DNA of 64,000 bases, taken from assembly GCF_030867145.1 (NCBI RefSeq), contig NC_134429.1, positions 15,624,677-15,688,676 on the forward strand, read 5' to 3'. The stretch's first letter is position 1; every line of letters starts with the position of its first letter. This stretch comes from Opisthocomus hoazin (taxonomy: Eukaryota > Chordata > Aves > Opisthocomiformes > Opisthocomidae). Positions 1-13,200 of the stretch are shown here, piece after piece. Position numbers and translations under genes: made by a program. The notes under the pieces are model-generated. The model searched no databases. It had not been told where the DNA came from and worked only from the letters and a program-made list of their open reading frames with translations.

Positions 1-75
1 CTACATTTCCAGGAGGAGAAAGCTGTGGCGAGGAAGAGAAAGGACACGCAAAGCGGGCCTGGAATCTAGTTTCAT

Positions 76-81
76 TTTATT
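76..81 (-). terminator. Poly(A) signal AATAAA of HP1BP3
   Basis: TTTATT on the plus strand reads AATAAA on the minus strand. It is the first canonical signal after the HP1BP3 stop codon. Cleavage would fall at about 50-65. Confidence 0.7.
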
Positions 82-491
82 TTAGCAAACTGCATGTTCT
101 TCACTTATCAACATCTCTACATTAGCAATTGTATAGCTCTCCAACTTTTCTTTAAAAAAGGGTAAACAAGAGGTGACAAAACTCAGGCTCTTCATCTCTT
201 AAAAACATTTGAAAGTTGGATTCAAGAAGACTTTTATATATTTTGGTTTTAAGGTAACAGATGTGGCGTGGAAATACTAATTCAAACCACCCGCCTAACT
301 GAGAACTACCCCTCCTGGAGCCCCTCCGGCGTCAGACGATCAGCAGATGCTGCAGCCTCCGTTTACCGAAGACCTGACTCACCGTCAAACAAACCTTGCT
401 GGTCTGCAGGAGCCGAGCGCGCCGCCTCCTCAGCCCGTCGCTCTACCGGCCGAGCAGAAAGCAGCACCTCCGGGACTCAGTGCAAGTGCTG

Positions 492-499
492 TATATACA
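492..499 (-). promoter_or_regulatory. Pumilio response element in HP1BP3 3' UTR
   Basis: The minus strand reads TGTATATA, the consensus octamer (UGUANAUA) bound by PUM1/PUM2, which usually repress or destabilise mRNAs. It lies in the inferred 3' UTR. One 8-mer can occur by chance, so function is inference. Confidence 0.4.
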
Positions 500-856
500 C
501 TGCTTCTTCACAGAAGCGTTAAGGACCTCGTCATGCAGGGGGGGGATCTAGGGAGGACTCTTCTGCCGCTGTACCTTCTCGTTAAGAATCACGTTCCCCC
601 AGTCATCCTGTTCCTGCTGTCTAAAGATATAAAGATCTTCTTTGAAGAATTTTTAAAAGCCAACCCTCCCCCCAAACCCAAGAGGAACACCGTAAAATGT
701 ACAGGTTATATACGCCTTAGAAAAGTCCTAAAATTATTGCAGAAACTAAAGATGACTTGTTCCAGGGGAGGGGCAGGCACGAGGCACAGCACTGAGATCT
801 CACAAACGGTCGGGTTGGTTTGACTTAGTTTTCAGCTTTTCCCCCATCATTCAAGG

Positions 857-880
857 AAAACAAAACAAAACAAAACAAAC
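857..880 (+). repeat. (AAAAC)n tract in HP1BP3 3' UTR
   Basis: Four AAAAC-like units, then AAACAATAAAAAATAAAG. On the transcript strand this is a U/G-rich tract. Confidence 0.8.
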
Positions 881-990
881 AATAAAAAATAAAGAAGTGT
901 TTAAGCATCAGAACTAAAATACAAATGCACGTTGACTTATAAAACAAGATTGTAGATTTGACCATGGGATTCCCTGACAGTGGAAAAATT

Positions 991-1276
991 TTACTTTTTT
1001 GCCCGGAGAGATTTCCTCATGGCGGATTTGCCCTTGGCAGCGGGTTTCACTTCCTTCCTCCCGCTGGCTGCTGGTTTCTTGGAAGAGCTGCCACCAGAGG
1101 GTTTCTTGATGGCTGGGGCTGCTGGTTTGGTTTTCTTAGCAGGGGTTTTAACCTTGGGAGGGGGCTTTGCTTTCCCCCGGCGGGCTGCGGGGGTTTTTCT
1201 TGGCTTGGGCTTGGACTCTCTTCGCTTCATCGGAGGGGCCCTGCTCCGTGATTTCGGAGGCGGTCTCTTCTGCATC
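991..1276 (-). CDS. HP1BP3: HP1BP3 coding exon 12 (last)
   Basis: Residues about 465-559 and the TAA stop (993-991). Acceptor CTGACAG before 1276. It encodes the basic tail, rich in Lys, Pro and Ala, with PAKKTK-like and KKPSGGSS-like segments similar to histone H1 C-termini. The last residues are SLRAKK, close to the human end. Confidence 0.95.
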
Positions 1277-4200
1277 CTGTCAGAAAGAGAGACAGCACAA
1301 GATCTCAGTGGAGGCGCAAATGCTACCCAGAGCAGAGCTGCTGTCGTCAATTTGCATAAACGAAGCAGATCTTGGCATCCTTGTTCTTTACCACGGATGT
1401 TCCTTTATGCAGCAGAACATTTCATTAGCTAAATCCCAAAGAGCAAGAACTCTTCTGGTGGATCTCGCCACGCTAAGCACTTCTCAATCCCCACAGCGCT
1501 CTGCCAGCGAGGTTTCGAGCTCCTCCGTCAGGCATACAAACACACAAATAATGACAATGCATCACTGTCAATTGTCAGAACAATTAGAGACCTAAGCACT
1601 CTCTCTCCTCTCTACATGGAATTTTATTACTCAACAAACACCACTCATCTTAAATGCACATTCTGAGTAAGGCAGGTGTCACATCTGGCTACAGGACTGC
1701 AAACAATACTGCAGGGAGAAGTTTTCCTAAGGAAACACTCAATAAATACAAAAAGCCCCATATGAAACGCCACACTTTTGTAAAGCACAAAAGGCAACAT
1801 TAGGAGACTAAAGGCAATACAAAGAATAAATAAGGCTCTCTTCACATCTGGAGGAAAAAGAGGTTAGCTGCAAATCATGGAACGGGGGAGCTCATTATCT
1901 CTGGAGCAATGCATAATTAGAAGTTTCCTCTTCAACACCTCCTGAGCAACAGCCTTGTGGACAAATAACCCCAGCAAGAGACAAACCTGCACGCTCTACA
2001 GCTGTAAGTCACTTTTCTTTCATCCAAAGGAGCTCATTTATGTCTCATGCTGCCATACCTCTTCTTTGGTGGTGGCTCTTCCTCCTCAGACTCTTCCTCT
2101 TCGGATTCTTCTTCCTCCTCAGATTCTTCCTCCTCTTCCTCATCAGATTCCTCAGAGTCCTCATCCTGCTGCTTCTCTGGGTAGAGCACATCTGGGCTAC
2201 AAGAGGGTTCATGTCAGAGCGTGACTTACTTCCAAGGATACAACTCGAGGGGTGGCATGGAAACCCCGGCTCTCGTCAGGCACCGCTGCCCATCCGCCTG
2301 TGAAGCTACAGCTTTGAGCCCAACCCAGAAACACCCCCAAGACTTCTGCGTGTGCTGTCCAAACCCAACATTATTTAGCCTCTGCAACGGCACAAGCGCC
2401 ACAGCTTGTAAGTCACCAGGAGTGCCCCAGCCCTAAGCTGCCCTTTCTCTGGTTCTCTTCCTCATTGCTCCCCCTCTGCAAACACAGGAAGGCAGATGAC
2501 AAAGGGACAAGATTGGGCTTCAGTGATTCTGAATGCAGGCTGAAGCCACCGAGGACTTTGTGTGTATGCAATAAGAGAAGGTGGGAAGCGGAGACTTTAA
2601 TGACCACGCTGCCGCTTGGCTCTTCACAGGACACTAAGCCACCACCCCTGGGCTCCACGCGGCCCAGTGCAATACACACTGACAGTAGGAGAGAGGCCGG
2701 TTTAGTCTCACTGCGGCTAATCTAGGTCATCTTCCCTCCTCCCACCTCTCCTCCACAGCGGCATTAAAAAGGCAAACAGCCAGCTCCTATTCATTAGAAG
2801 CATCCTTGCACTAAGAACACCACCATACTACCTGCTCATGCGAGTTTATCTTAGCACGGGAACACTTAAATCTCCCTCATTGTGCAAAAACAGCATCACG
2901 ACAGAGTATCTGACAGTACTGAGCCCAACATTTTTATGGCCCTTAAAAGCTTCCCTTGCTAATGAAGTCAGCTTTATCTTCATTCAGTCAGACACCCAAG
3001 TAATGTCGCTATCTGTAGTGTAGGAGACAATGTTGCAGTTCATCAGCCATTAAACCCTCCACAGAGTTCCCTGTAAACAGGAGGTCGGCCCATGAACTTC
3101 AGCACTGCTATCTGGCTGACCTGTGTGACAGTTATCTTGAAGATCGCTTTACAGCCAAGCTCTTTACCTGGGATAATAAGGGAAGCAAAGCTGAAAGGTT
3201 CCACTGAAGCCCTTTCCAGAAATCTGCTCCATCCAGCCATTTTTCTCACATTTCTGCAGGGTTCTCTTCAGTAGATGCACTGTGAGGGGGTGAAAAAAAA
3301 AAAGAAAATCAGAGAATGGTTGTGTTACTATCTTTACCCACTTGTCCAACCTGACTGCTCTCTGCTGTGCCCTCTGAAATCAGAGACGGAGAGTCAGGAT
3401 GAGATCTCCTTTGCCCAGGACACCTGCAGAGGCACGAAACAGCACTGGAGACCCAAGACTCATGAAGACATCACCGCGTGCTTCTTTCTGCACTCTGCGA
3501 AAAGTGGGACCCAGCTAGACCACTGTGTTTACAAGTTTTAGTATGTCTTGTTGAAAAGCAAGCCCTCTCGCAGTTAATTTTCAAGCAACGTACAAGTGTT
3601 TGCTCCTGAACGCTTAGCAAGTGTGGCTTTCAATTCTCCAAAGGAAGAAGTCAAGAACAGCGCATAGTTTTGATGTCATGATCGAGGGAGCCTCCTTTAA
3701 AAATATGTTCAACAGCGCCATGTAACTACTTCTGTCCAAATTTAACCCAGGTCTCAGCTTTCTTCAGCCTGCTCTCCGAAGTGTTTTTTCTTTCCCTTGT
3801 TTTTGCATTCCTCGTGTTCTAAATTTCATACGTGGTGCATCATTCCCTGTTCTGTGGTTTTTGTTTTGTTTTTTCTTTTTCAAAAGGGAAAATCTTTGAT
3901 CTAGAAAGATAACAAATGCACTTTTTATTCTAGTCTTCTGCTCCACTGTGCACTGTGTAAGAATTGTAACCGAAACTGCGCAAGTACAGGGGATCTTTGT
4001 CTCTGGCAAAGGGCTGAAGTTGTTTAGTCAGTTCAAAACCATTTTCAGCTTGAGTCAGAGGGACCATCTACAGATTTAGCTCCCTCCAATCCAAGGGAAA
4101 AGCAAGGCCTGCCCCCTAGCACATTCCAAAGAGGTTCACTTCAGGAATGGAAAGAGAAAAATCCAAAGAAACGTGCTGGCTGAACTATCATCTGAACCTG

Positions 4201-7200
4201 TTCTGTACGATTAATGCAAGGGTATACACTCTAACCACTTATTCAACACTCCTGGAACAGACTTTCATCCAGAACTGACACTGCACAGCAAAAGAAACAT
4301 TTGGGGCAATGCCATATCTTCACAGGCTTACAGGCTACCTCTGCCGACATGCTTTACTTTGAATGGCACTGGAAGAGCTTGCACAGCTAATTGAGTTGAT
4401 TGTATTCATTAAATTACTGGTGTTTCAATGTTAGGATCAACATAGTTCAAGAGCTCTTTAAAAACCCCATATAAACAGGAGCAACACATAACCATAAGGC
4501 TGTTTTCACTCTGGGTACCAAAGCTCAATAGCAGCACGCAAAGGATTTGACTCCAGTCAAGTCCAGTTGCAAATACGAGGTATAAAATGGGGAGGAGTGT
4601 GGAGCACCAGCTCTGCAGCGCACACCCGCCTGCTTGTACATCTCACCAGATCTTCCTCTGGTTGCTCTTAAAACAGAGCACAGATCATCAGAATTCCTCT
4701 TACGTAATGGAAGGAGAAAGAAAACAACAGATTGCAAACTGAAATTTCCTTATCCAACTTGAAAGACTGACTAGCACCAGAGGCTGGCTAAACACAGGCC
4801 TCTAAGGGCCAGGGCAATTTCCAGTGGTCCTGAAAATAAATAATGCAAGGGCTTAGTAAGCCTGGAAACTCTCTTTCCTGCCCCAAGATTAAGGAGTCAC
4901 ACTTGACATCAGCCTCTAACTGGCAGAAAGCCTCAGGCAACTTCTTTAGCCCACCTTGCCGCAAGGGAACCTGCGCTCCTCTACACGGCAGTAAGCCTTG
5001 CATCCAACAGCCGTGCTGATGCCGTGCTTCAGCTCCAGGTGACGAGTGAGGGATCAGCAATCCCCTCTCCAACCTCACGTCCCAAGGGATGGCACCAGCA
5101 CTGACACCACAAATTAATCTACTTCTAGGTCTGACTCTAACAGAGACTGCTGCGAGCTCATCCTGCTTCAAATGACCTCCAGCCTCGGTTAAACCACTGT
5201 ACTGGGGCTCATGCCAAATAAGGCAAATAAGCCATAAGAACATCTGCTTTAAAGTCTCTGTTAGTCTTGCTTCTGCTAATGCAAAAGTCAAAACAGACCT
5301 GAGTGTCGTTCCTGGGAACAAATACATGCCAAATCCCTTCCCAAATACAACAGGATTAGTTTCTCTCCTCACTTGCTTGACCTTTCAAAAATCAGAGCCA
5401 AAGGAGGATCTCAAACAAATCAGTAAGAAGGGTGTTTGTGAATTTTTTTGAAAAGTTAGACTATGCAACTTCTCTAAATAAAAAGCAACTAGGAACTGCA
5501 TTTATCCCAAGTTGTAGCCTTTCAAAACAGAGCGAGACAGCTGAAGTCAACTTCGTGATTTAAGAACAATAAACTACTCGAATGCTATTCCCTCTTCCTG
5601 GGAACGTGCTATAGACAAGAAAAACACGCATTATGTCTCAGAAACTAGCCTTTGTCAGGATTGAAAGGAACTAATGGAGATTAAAATCCCCGAGCATCTC
5701 TGCAGCACAAAAAGCCCAGCAGCTGTCAGTTCCCCAGCAAGCTCAACGGAATAGTTTGAAGGTGCTGCACAGACACATCTGCAGCTGTAAGACTCTCCTT
5801 CCGCATGTAAAAGAGTTACTCAGAGCAGTACTTTACCCTGTAAGTTGGAGTTCGTCCCTGGGTGGTTTTCCAGGATATACTTCTTCAGCGCTGTGGTGGA
5901 GCAGGTCTTCGGTTCGTTCATGGCCGCAATAGCAGACAGGATAGCGTCTTCCATCAGAGTCCCACCCAGCAGGGGCTTCTCCCCTGATTTCTTCAGCTAT
6001 TTTCCAAGGAGGAAGAGAAAAGCATCAAGACAAAATTCTCCCAAACCAGGTCAGGACAAGCTCCTCTGCACCAGGTGGGTCGGCGCTCCTGCATTAGCAC
6101 AGATACGTTTTATATTAAAACACTGCACAGGGAATGCTGCTCTCCCAGCTTTAATTCGGAGGACAGGACTATTCAGTCAACTGGCCCGGAGCGCTTTTTA
6201 TCGGTAACACACTGTCCTAGTCCCCAAATGCACTGCAAGGATGTGGCAGTCTCAGGGCCTATCACTCAGGGAAGGAAATAAATCAGATCTTCCTCCATCC
6301 CACAGACCAGATGTACCCAAGAGACTTCTACGGCACGGACATGAAAAAAAGACGTTGCAGGCATCTGGGGTACCTACTGCACTTACAATTAGTGATGGAA
6401 AGGAAAGCTTACCCCACCATCTCCCCTACTGTGCTAGTGAGTCAGAGCTGAAGCAGCCGGTGGAGCACGCTAAGCAAGGAAGGCAAGGGGCGTCTGCTCC
6501 AGAAATGTAGACCAAGAGGAGAATAAGAGTCCTACTGCTTCATAGTCTGACAACTCCCGAATATGACAAGCTGCCAAAGAAAGGTGTACCCGATAAAACT
6601 AGGCCAGGAGAGGGCATGTTAACTTATATCCAAGGCTTGTGGTCAGTACAGTCAACAAAAGAAGATGAACTCTGGCTCCGACCTGGAATGTCCCAGACGC
6701 TCCCTTGCCTGTGATCTGCTCTAACTGGCCTTTCTCTACAGCTCTCTGCAGGGCATTCTTCAACAGCTGGGGTCTGAAATACAGGAGGATAAAGCTTTAC
6801 TGACACACACTGACAGCTTAAAAAACAAACAGAGAAACAATGCTTTACACAGAGTGTGAGCAGAGCAGTACTTACAAGCGGTATCTGCCTACATACAGAC
6901 ATTTTAAATGGAGATCTGTCAGCAAGTGCTGATGACGTGAGAAGAACAATGTACATTAGCGGACATTCAACTGCGATGCTTGCTCGGTGCCACTGCGTAT
7001 CCAGAAAGAGACAAGCCTCACTTGGAAGGATTTACTCCTTTTGAAAAGCAGATTTGGACTCAGTGGGCAACAAGTCAGTTAGCTCGCAGACAGACAAGGG
7101 ACAGAGTACAAGCCCCTGTAAGCGGTGATGCACAGGGTTTTCCCAGATTTCCTTCCTCCCCAAGCCTTGGCCTGCTCCTTACGGGCAAACCAAGATTACT

Positions 7201-10200
7201 GTAAGCGCGTGCCAGCTGAAGCATCCAGAACCAAGCAGGCCAAGAGCCCAAGGAGAGGCCTTCACGTCCACGCGGCTAAAGGGGTCTGGTTCGGGTTAAG
7301 GGCAGAGGTGTGTAGAACAATGCTGATCTCAGGAACAAAGGCTGGGTGGGGAGGGATGCAGAAATAGGCACAGCTTTTTTTCCTCAAGCTTTCCCACAGG
7401 CTCTACAACGCAGAGCACCACCTGCCTGCTGCCTGTCGAAATACTGAACTGAAGCACCGTGAAGCGAGGCAAAGCCAGAGGAAGGCTGCGTTTCACTGCT
7501 CCTCCGCAGCTCTGCTTGCAAAAGCGTGCTCCTGCACCTACCTTATATCTACTTTGAGTTTGGGGTAATACTGAGACACATATTTCTTGATCAGGCTGTA
7601 AGAAGCTTCTTTCGGCTCACAGAGGCGGGTGAAAGCCAGCGGCAGGATATCTTCCAGCTTGACTTGTTGCTCTGCAGTTGAAGCTGAAGTGCTTTTCTGA
7701 AATACACATACTTTTACGCATCAGTGAGGCCTAAAACTCTGGGGTTTCTGAACCAGCAACACATAGGTGGGGAGAAGTGCTCCTGACGCTGGCCACAGAT
7801 CTGGAAAATCAAGTTCTGTAAGGCAGCTCTTCTGATTAACAATTTAAAAAGTTTAGCAGCTTAAGTAAAATCAACCAAATTAGGCTATAATTTTCATAGG
7901 AGTCTTCAGAAAGTTTTACAAATATAAATTGCTCAATATTTAACAACATCCGTGTTTTTAATTATTTCCTTCCTCTTTCTACAGGCATTTTCCTCTGCTG
8001 CCCTTCAATGAGACAGGTGAAAAGGCTGACATTAAACATCAAAGTCTCAAAGGCAACACCTTCTTATACAGGTCGAATCTTCCCAAAAATGAACAGCTAA
8101 ACAGGAGTGCATTTTTTTTCAGATGACAGAATGAAATCTCGATTGAAACCAATGCTCCCTCTGAATTTTCCCCCATCCCTTTGTTACTGAGGAGGGGATG
8201 ATGAGGGGAAAAAACGGCCTGTTCTTTATACAGAAAAGACAGTGGGGAAATGTGCTGAAATTTAATGATTTTGATGCTGAACAGCAGCTTTGCAAACAGT
8301 CAAATGGGTGAGGGTGCCGCTCACCCGGACAGCTGCTCGACTGCTAGCTGAATTTACCAAAAACAAAGGGAAGTGATTTGTTTTGCTGCAACACAGAGAA
8401 AGTAACTAGGAACAAAGACACCGACATGCTGCAGACAAGAAAAGTGATGCGTTAGCAGTTACCAGGGGCATTGCTCAAACTTCTCATAGAGCCAGCGAGC
8501 TCTGTTTAAAAAGAAGTTACACTGCACTTCATTTCCTTCAGTGCCCTAGTACCAAGTGTGTCACCATTTCCCTCACTTTTAGGGCTTTTGGTCTCCCCAG
8601 TAGCCAAGAGATAAGCACCAAGGGATTACAATACTCTCTGGGTTCACCAGTCTATGCCGTAAGGGGATGGGCAATTCCAGCTAAGCATTTTGTAACTGCA
8701 GTGTTAGAAATGCGTTTCATACGCCCAGCGCAGCAGGGAGTGGAGAACAGCAGTGCTGGAACCACAACTAACCGTGAGGACTAGGCTCAAAAAAAAAAAA
8801 AAACAACCACCAAACACCCACATCACATTTTAGTAGCTCAGAACAACATATACCCAACATTAGTAGCTTTCTTCCAGAAGCCTTCGGACATTTTCTTCTT
8901 CCTCCCTCTGCCCTCACAGCTGATGGAAAAATGTTCATCTGACAGTCCTGAAGACTGAGGTCTTCCATTTATCCATGCAGCAGATATAACAGAAACAGCA
9001 GTTGCATAAAGCTCTCTTACAATACCTGAGAGGCATCTCGCTACCAGGTAAAGACAGAAGAGGAGCTTCATGGTTATGCAGTTTTCTGCCTCTGAACCAA
9101 AGCCTAGGGGTTTAATGTAAACATTTGAAAACTAAGAGTTTTATTACTCTAGTTGGTTTTAATTTCTCATGCTAGCTTTCCAATTCTGATTTTAGTGGAA
9201 CAGGTTTTTAATTACTGTACTTGGGGAGGAAAAGTATAGCAAGGAGGAGAATACTGCCTGGGTTGAGGCTAGGCTGCATTTCATAAGATACATGTGTTTC
9301 AGTGCAAGATTTTCCAGAGTATTGTTTAAAGCGATACAGCTCACCTTTCTGTCTCTGGCTTTCGGAACAGTTTTTCCTGCATTAGACACCACCACAAAGC
9401 TCCCAGAAGCTCCCTTTCCTTTCACCTAGTTCAAAAGAAAGTCCATTTCAGTCTTTAACAAAGTAACTCAGAATAATAACAACCTGAAAGAGACTAATTG
9501 ATATCAGTATGCAGACTTGCAATGCACTGTCACTCTGACGATGGGCTGTTATGGCAGAGGCCCGATTTGAACCCACTGAAACTTCAGTCAGACCAGAAAC
9601 CAGAGCCAGACATTAATAACACACTCTGCTGTCCTGACCAGAGATCCTAACAGATATCACAGGCATAAGTGACAGCGTTACAAGAAACAAGCTTCTGCAG
9701 AAGTGACACTGCCGGACTCGGCCTTAAGACACACGCTGCTGCAACAGTATATGACACAACACCAAGAAACGGTCATGAATTGCACAAAAGACAACCGTGC
9801 AAAGTACCCGATGGACAGAACAATGCTGAAATTCTGCCAGTGTCTCACAAAGTGGAGACAGAGGTCGATTAACCTCCATGAGGGAGAACATGACCACCCC
9901 ACAGACCTGCTAACGGAGTTTAAGAAACTCTTGTGTATTTGAGTAATACCACCCCCAGCGCTGCTCCACAAAGCAGCTCTTACCTGTCTAATGATGCCTC
10001 TCTCCAGCTCCCTTTTCAATGCCTGCTTCAGAAGATAGCCTCTCCTCTCAAGCTCCAGCGAAGGGTATTTGTGGATGATGTATTTACGTATTGCAACGAC
10101 CGATGCGCCACTCTTTTGAAAGCACGCCTGAAACAGAAGCGAAAAGTTAGTAGAAACCACCTGCACTGCAATTATCTTGCTGTGGGCCTGGAAGAACAGA

Positions 10201-13200
10201 GATTGAACCGATGCAGACAGGCCAGCAAATTGGTACAGGGTGCCGGGCTGGCCTTCTCCCTGCAATAACTCAAGAGGAGAAAATATGACTAACAAACCAC
10301 TTAACTCTCCCCCTTCAGAATGGCTGAAGAGCAGACAACACAAAAGCGGCACGGCAAGTGCACGCCAGCTACTCCCCGATTCTGAAGCACTTACAAGTAA
10401 TGGCATAAACACTACATGCTACTGCAAAATACAGTCACCTTTTGGCAAACCAACATGGCACAACTGGTAGGTCATTTTACTAATGTCAGAAAGAGTAATT
10501 TAAGTCATAACAAGTTGCCAATTATTATCTTTTTTTTTTTTTAAGGTGATGGAGGACTGACATTAGCAAACTAGTAAAAAACCCAAGTTAAAGTTTGTAT
10601 TTTGAAGATATAGCAGCTGGAAAGGCCATCTTGCAGTCAAGGCTGGTGGAGTCCAGGCCTCCTGTGAAGGCAGCGTGAGTGAACCAAGCCCCAAGGGGAG
10701 GGCAGCAGCGCCGCAGTGCCATCACAACAGCACGGGTCTCTTCTTACAACCAGGAGGGATACAGTAAACCCAAGACCAACACCACTTTGGAATGCCAGTT
10801 TACTGTATTTCCATCTGTCCTCAATTAGAGTAAGTTAACACTGAAAAAAGCATGTATCAAATAGATGGATTAATCAAGCCAAATCAGTTAAATATGGCTA
10901 GAAGGCACACCAAATTAAATGATGACAGCAACCAACCACATTATGTCATCATAGCTGTTTCTAATAATGTAATTAGGGAGGGAAACAAATTCTAAACAAA
11001 GAAATAAACTACAGGGCCCCTCATCATCATAATAGACTCACATTTCAGCTCCATGGGCTTCCAGGCAGAAGCAAACACGTCTTACACAGCGAGTTTTCTG
11101 CTAACAGACAGTGCTATCGTCTGTACCATCAGCAAGCTGAAATTGTGGATTTTAGGCACACAAATCATTCTGCTTTGTGACAGATGAACAAAAGAACCAT
11201 TTGTCTCCTGCTTACCCTGATGGCCTCAGTTAAAATAGCATCCATTTTGGGACGTGAGGTGGCAGCCATCTGAGTTTGCTTCTGTGCTCTAGCTAGCTGG
11301 CTAGCAGAAAGAGTAGCCCACGCAGGAATGGTCTTTCTCACCTTCTTCTCCTTTTCCTTAGACTGGTCTTTCTCGCTTAGGAAAAATACAAAGCAATAGT
11401 AAGACAAGAGACACTGTAAAACAAGTCAACAGGCAGAACAACAACAACAAAGCCCAGAATATCTGACACTTCAAATATTTTAATAAACATTTTGACGTTT
11501 CTGTTAGAAAAAGAAGAGACCCTGTCTTGACACTCAAGCCTCACATGTTCCAGGACAGCAGCTACACTTGGTTGGTGGCTTCTTCCTGACAAATACGAGC
11601 ACCTTTTTTTAAGAAAGCCATCCCATTTTCCCCATCTGTCCCATCATCTTTTCTATCTCTAGGAACCTGACTTTCTCCAGAATCCTACCCAAATTCCTGA
11701 ACTCAGCACTAAGCACGTCTTACTCCTTTTTGGTTTCTTCTGAGGACTTTGCTTCCCCCTTCCCTTCATTCTCAGGTTCCTTTGGCTGTTCTGCTTCACT
11801 GGATGCAGCAGGCAGGGTTTCACTCTCTTGTTCTTCTCCAGCAGAGGCAGATTCCTCAGAGGCGACTTCTGCATCTAAAGATGGGAAAATGCATCAAGTT
11901 ACTGCCTAAAACTAGCCTCTGTTCTTCAGGAAGGCAGAGGGGAGAGAGAAAAAAAAAAAAGCTGTACAACACCCCCCCAAAATTATTTCCCACCAGACCA
12001 TTTCTCTTCTCTAATTTAAAGAGAAGAGTGGAATGTAACTTAGGAAGCAAACAAAACTACTGAAAAGACTTCAGTAAGGTGCAATGAGCGATCAAACGCC
12101 AGAGCAACTTCAAAAAACATCACACAGCATTTTCACAATGAACTAACTCCTCCAGTCTTCTCTTAACTCCAGGAAGTTACTGTTATAATTACCCCTCATC
12201 AAAGAGGCCTGGGTGGGAAAGGGAGGAGGACATCAGTACTATGGAACACTAAAATTTTCCCCTAGGTTGAAGTTTATGTGTTTTTAACTCAGAAAGGTGC
12301 AAAACCATACAACTCTACAAGAAACTTGGGTAGATACATACGAGCAGCTTTGTTTACGACCATCTTGTCTTCAAACGTCGCTGTTTCTGCACTACACACC
12401 ACGGCACCTGAAGGATTTCAACGATTCAATCACATTTTTCCAGACTTGGCAAAGCTTTAGATTGCACATGCATTGGCAGAAACACTTATCTATCAGCAGG
12501 ATCAAATCCAGTCAGAAATCAACTTACCAAGCAAATTAACTCCAGTATATTTAGCTGGGAACAGGCCCTAGAGACGGGGCTGTCTACCAGATAAGATGCA
12601 TGTAAACTGCCATTAGCCACTTCTTGGATAAAAGAGCTAACTGCCATGACTGCTCCAGGCAGTAGACAGGTCCTCTGTCTCTGAGAAGGAGCTCAAGCAC
12701 TCCTGCTGTGCTCCTGTGCACAGTTTTCCCAAGGAGGCATCATGCATTTGAAATATGCAGTGTATTAATAGTTAGTTTGGTATGTAATTTATTTCTTTGT
12801 GACACCCCAGTGAAACTAACCAAATATGATACTGAAATGACACATTCTGAGAAACTGAGGTGAAGCTGCTAAGACCAGACACATTAATATCAGACTAGAT
12901 TTTATGACACATTGTGGTAAAACCCTTTTGCTCAGGAAAACAAAGCAAAAATCTTAAATACTTTGGTTTTCCACTCATTAAATCTACTTTTCCATCTCAA
13001 TCCATATTCCTGACACTACTGAAACCTCACAATTTGTACCTTTACTCTAAAGAGAGGGCAAGCTTAGAAGGGACTACATTTAGCTGTATTTTAATGTCTG
13101 GAGTGTCAGGGCTTTCCCAGGGGATATGAAGGACAAAACAAACGGGTTCAGACCGAAAAGAGTGGCTGCAAAATACAACTCTGCAATTATCCAAGACAAG

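Larger units (their letters stand above)
82..990 (-). other. HP1BP3: HP1BP3 3' untranslated region
   Basis: Non-coding end of the last HP1BP3 exon, from the TAA at 993-991 to the only AATAAA on the minus strand downstream of it. It holds an (AAAAC)n-type tract at about 857-880 and a perfect Pumilio-type octamer at 492-499. The length of about 0.9 kb is inferred from the poly(A) signal, not from transcript data. Confidence 0.75.

Noticed and set aside
4525-5372. ORFs between HP1BP3 exons 9 and 10 (70 and 194 codons, minus strand)
   Set aside because: Intronic, unlike HP1BP3 from other vertebrates, and not needed to keep the exon 9-10 frame, which joins directly.
9678-10412. 244-codon minus-strand ORF
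   Set aside because: Only its middle (9984-10127) is HP1BP3 exon 5. The rest is intron that happens to lack stops.
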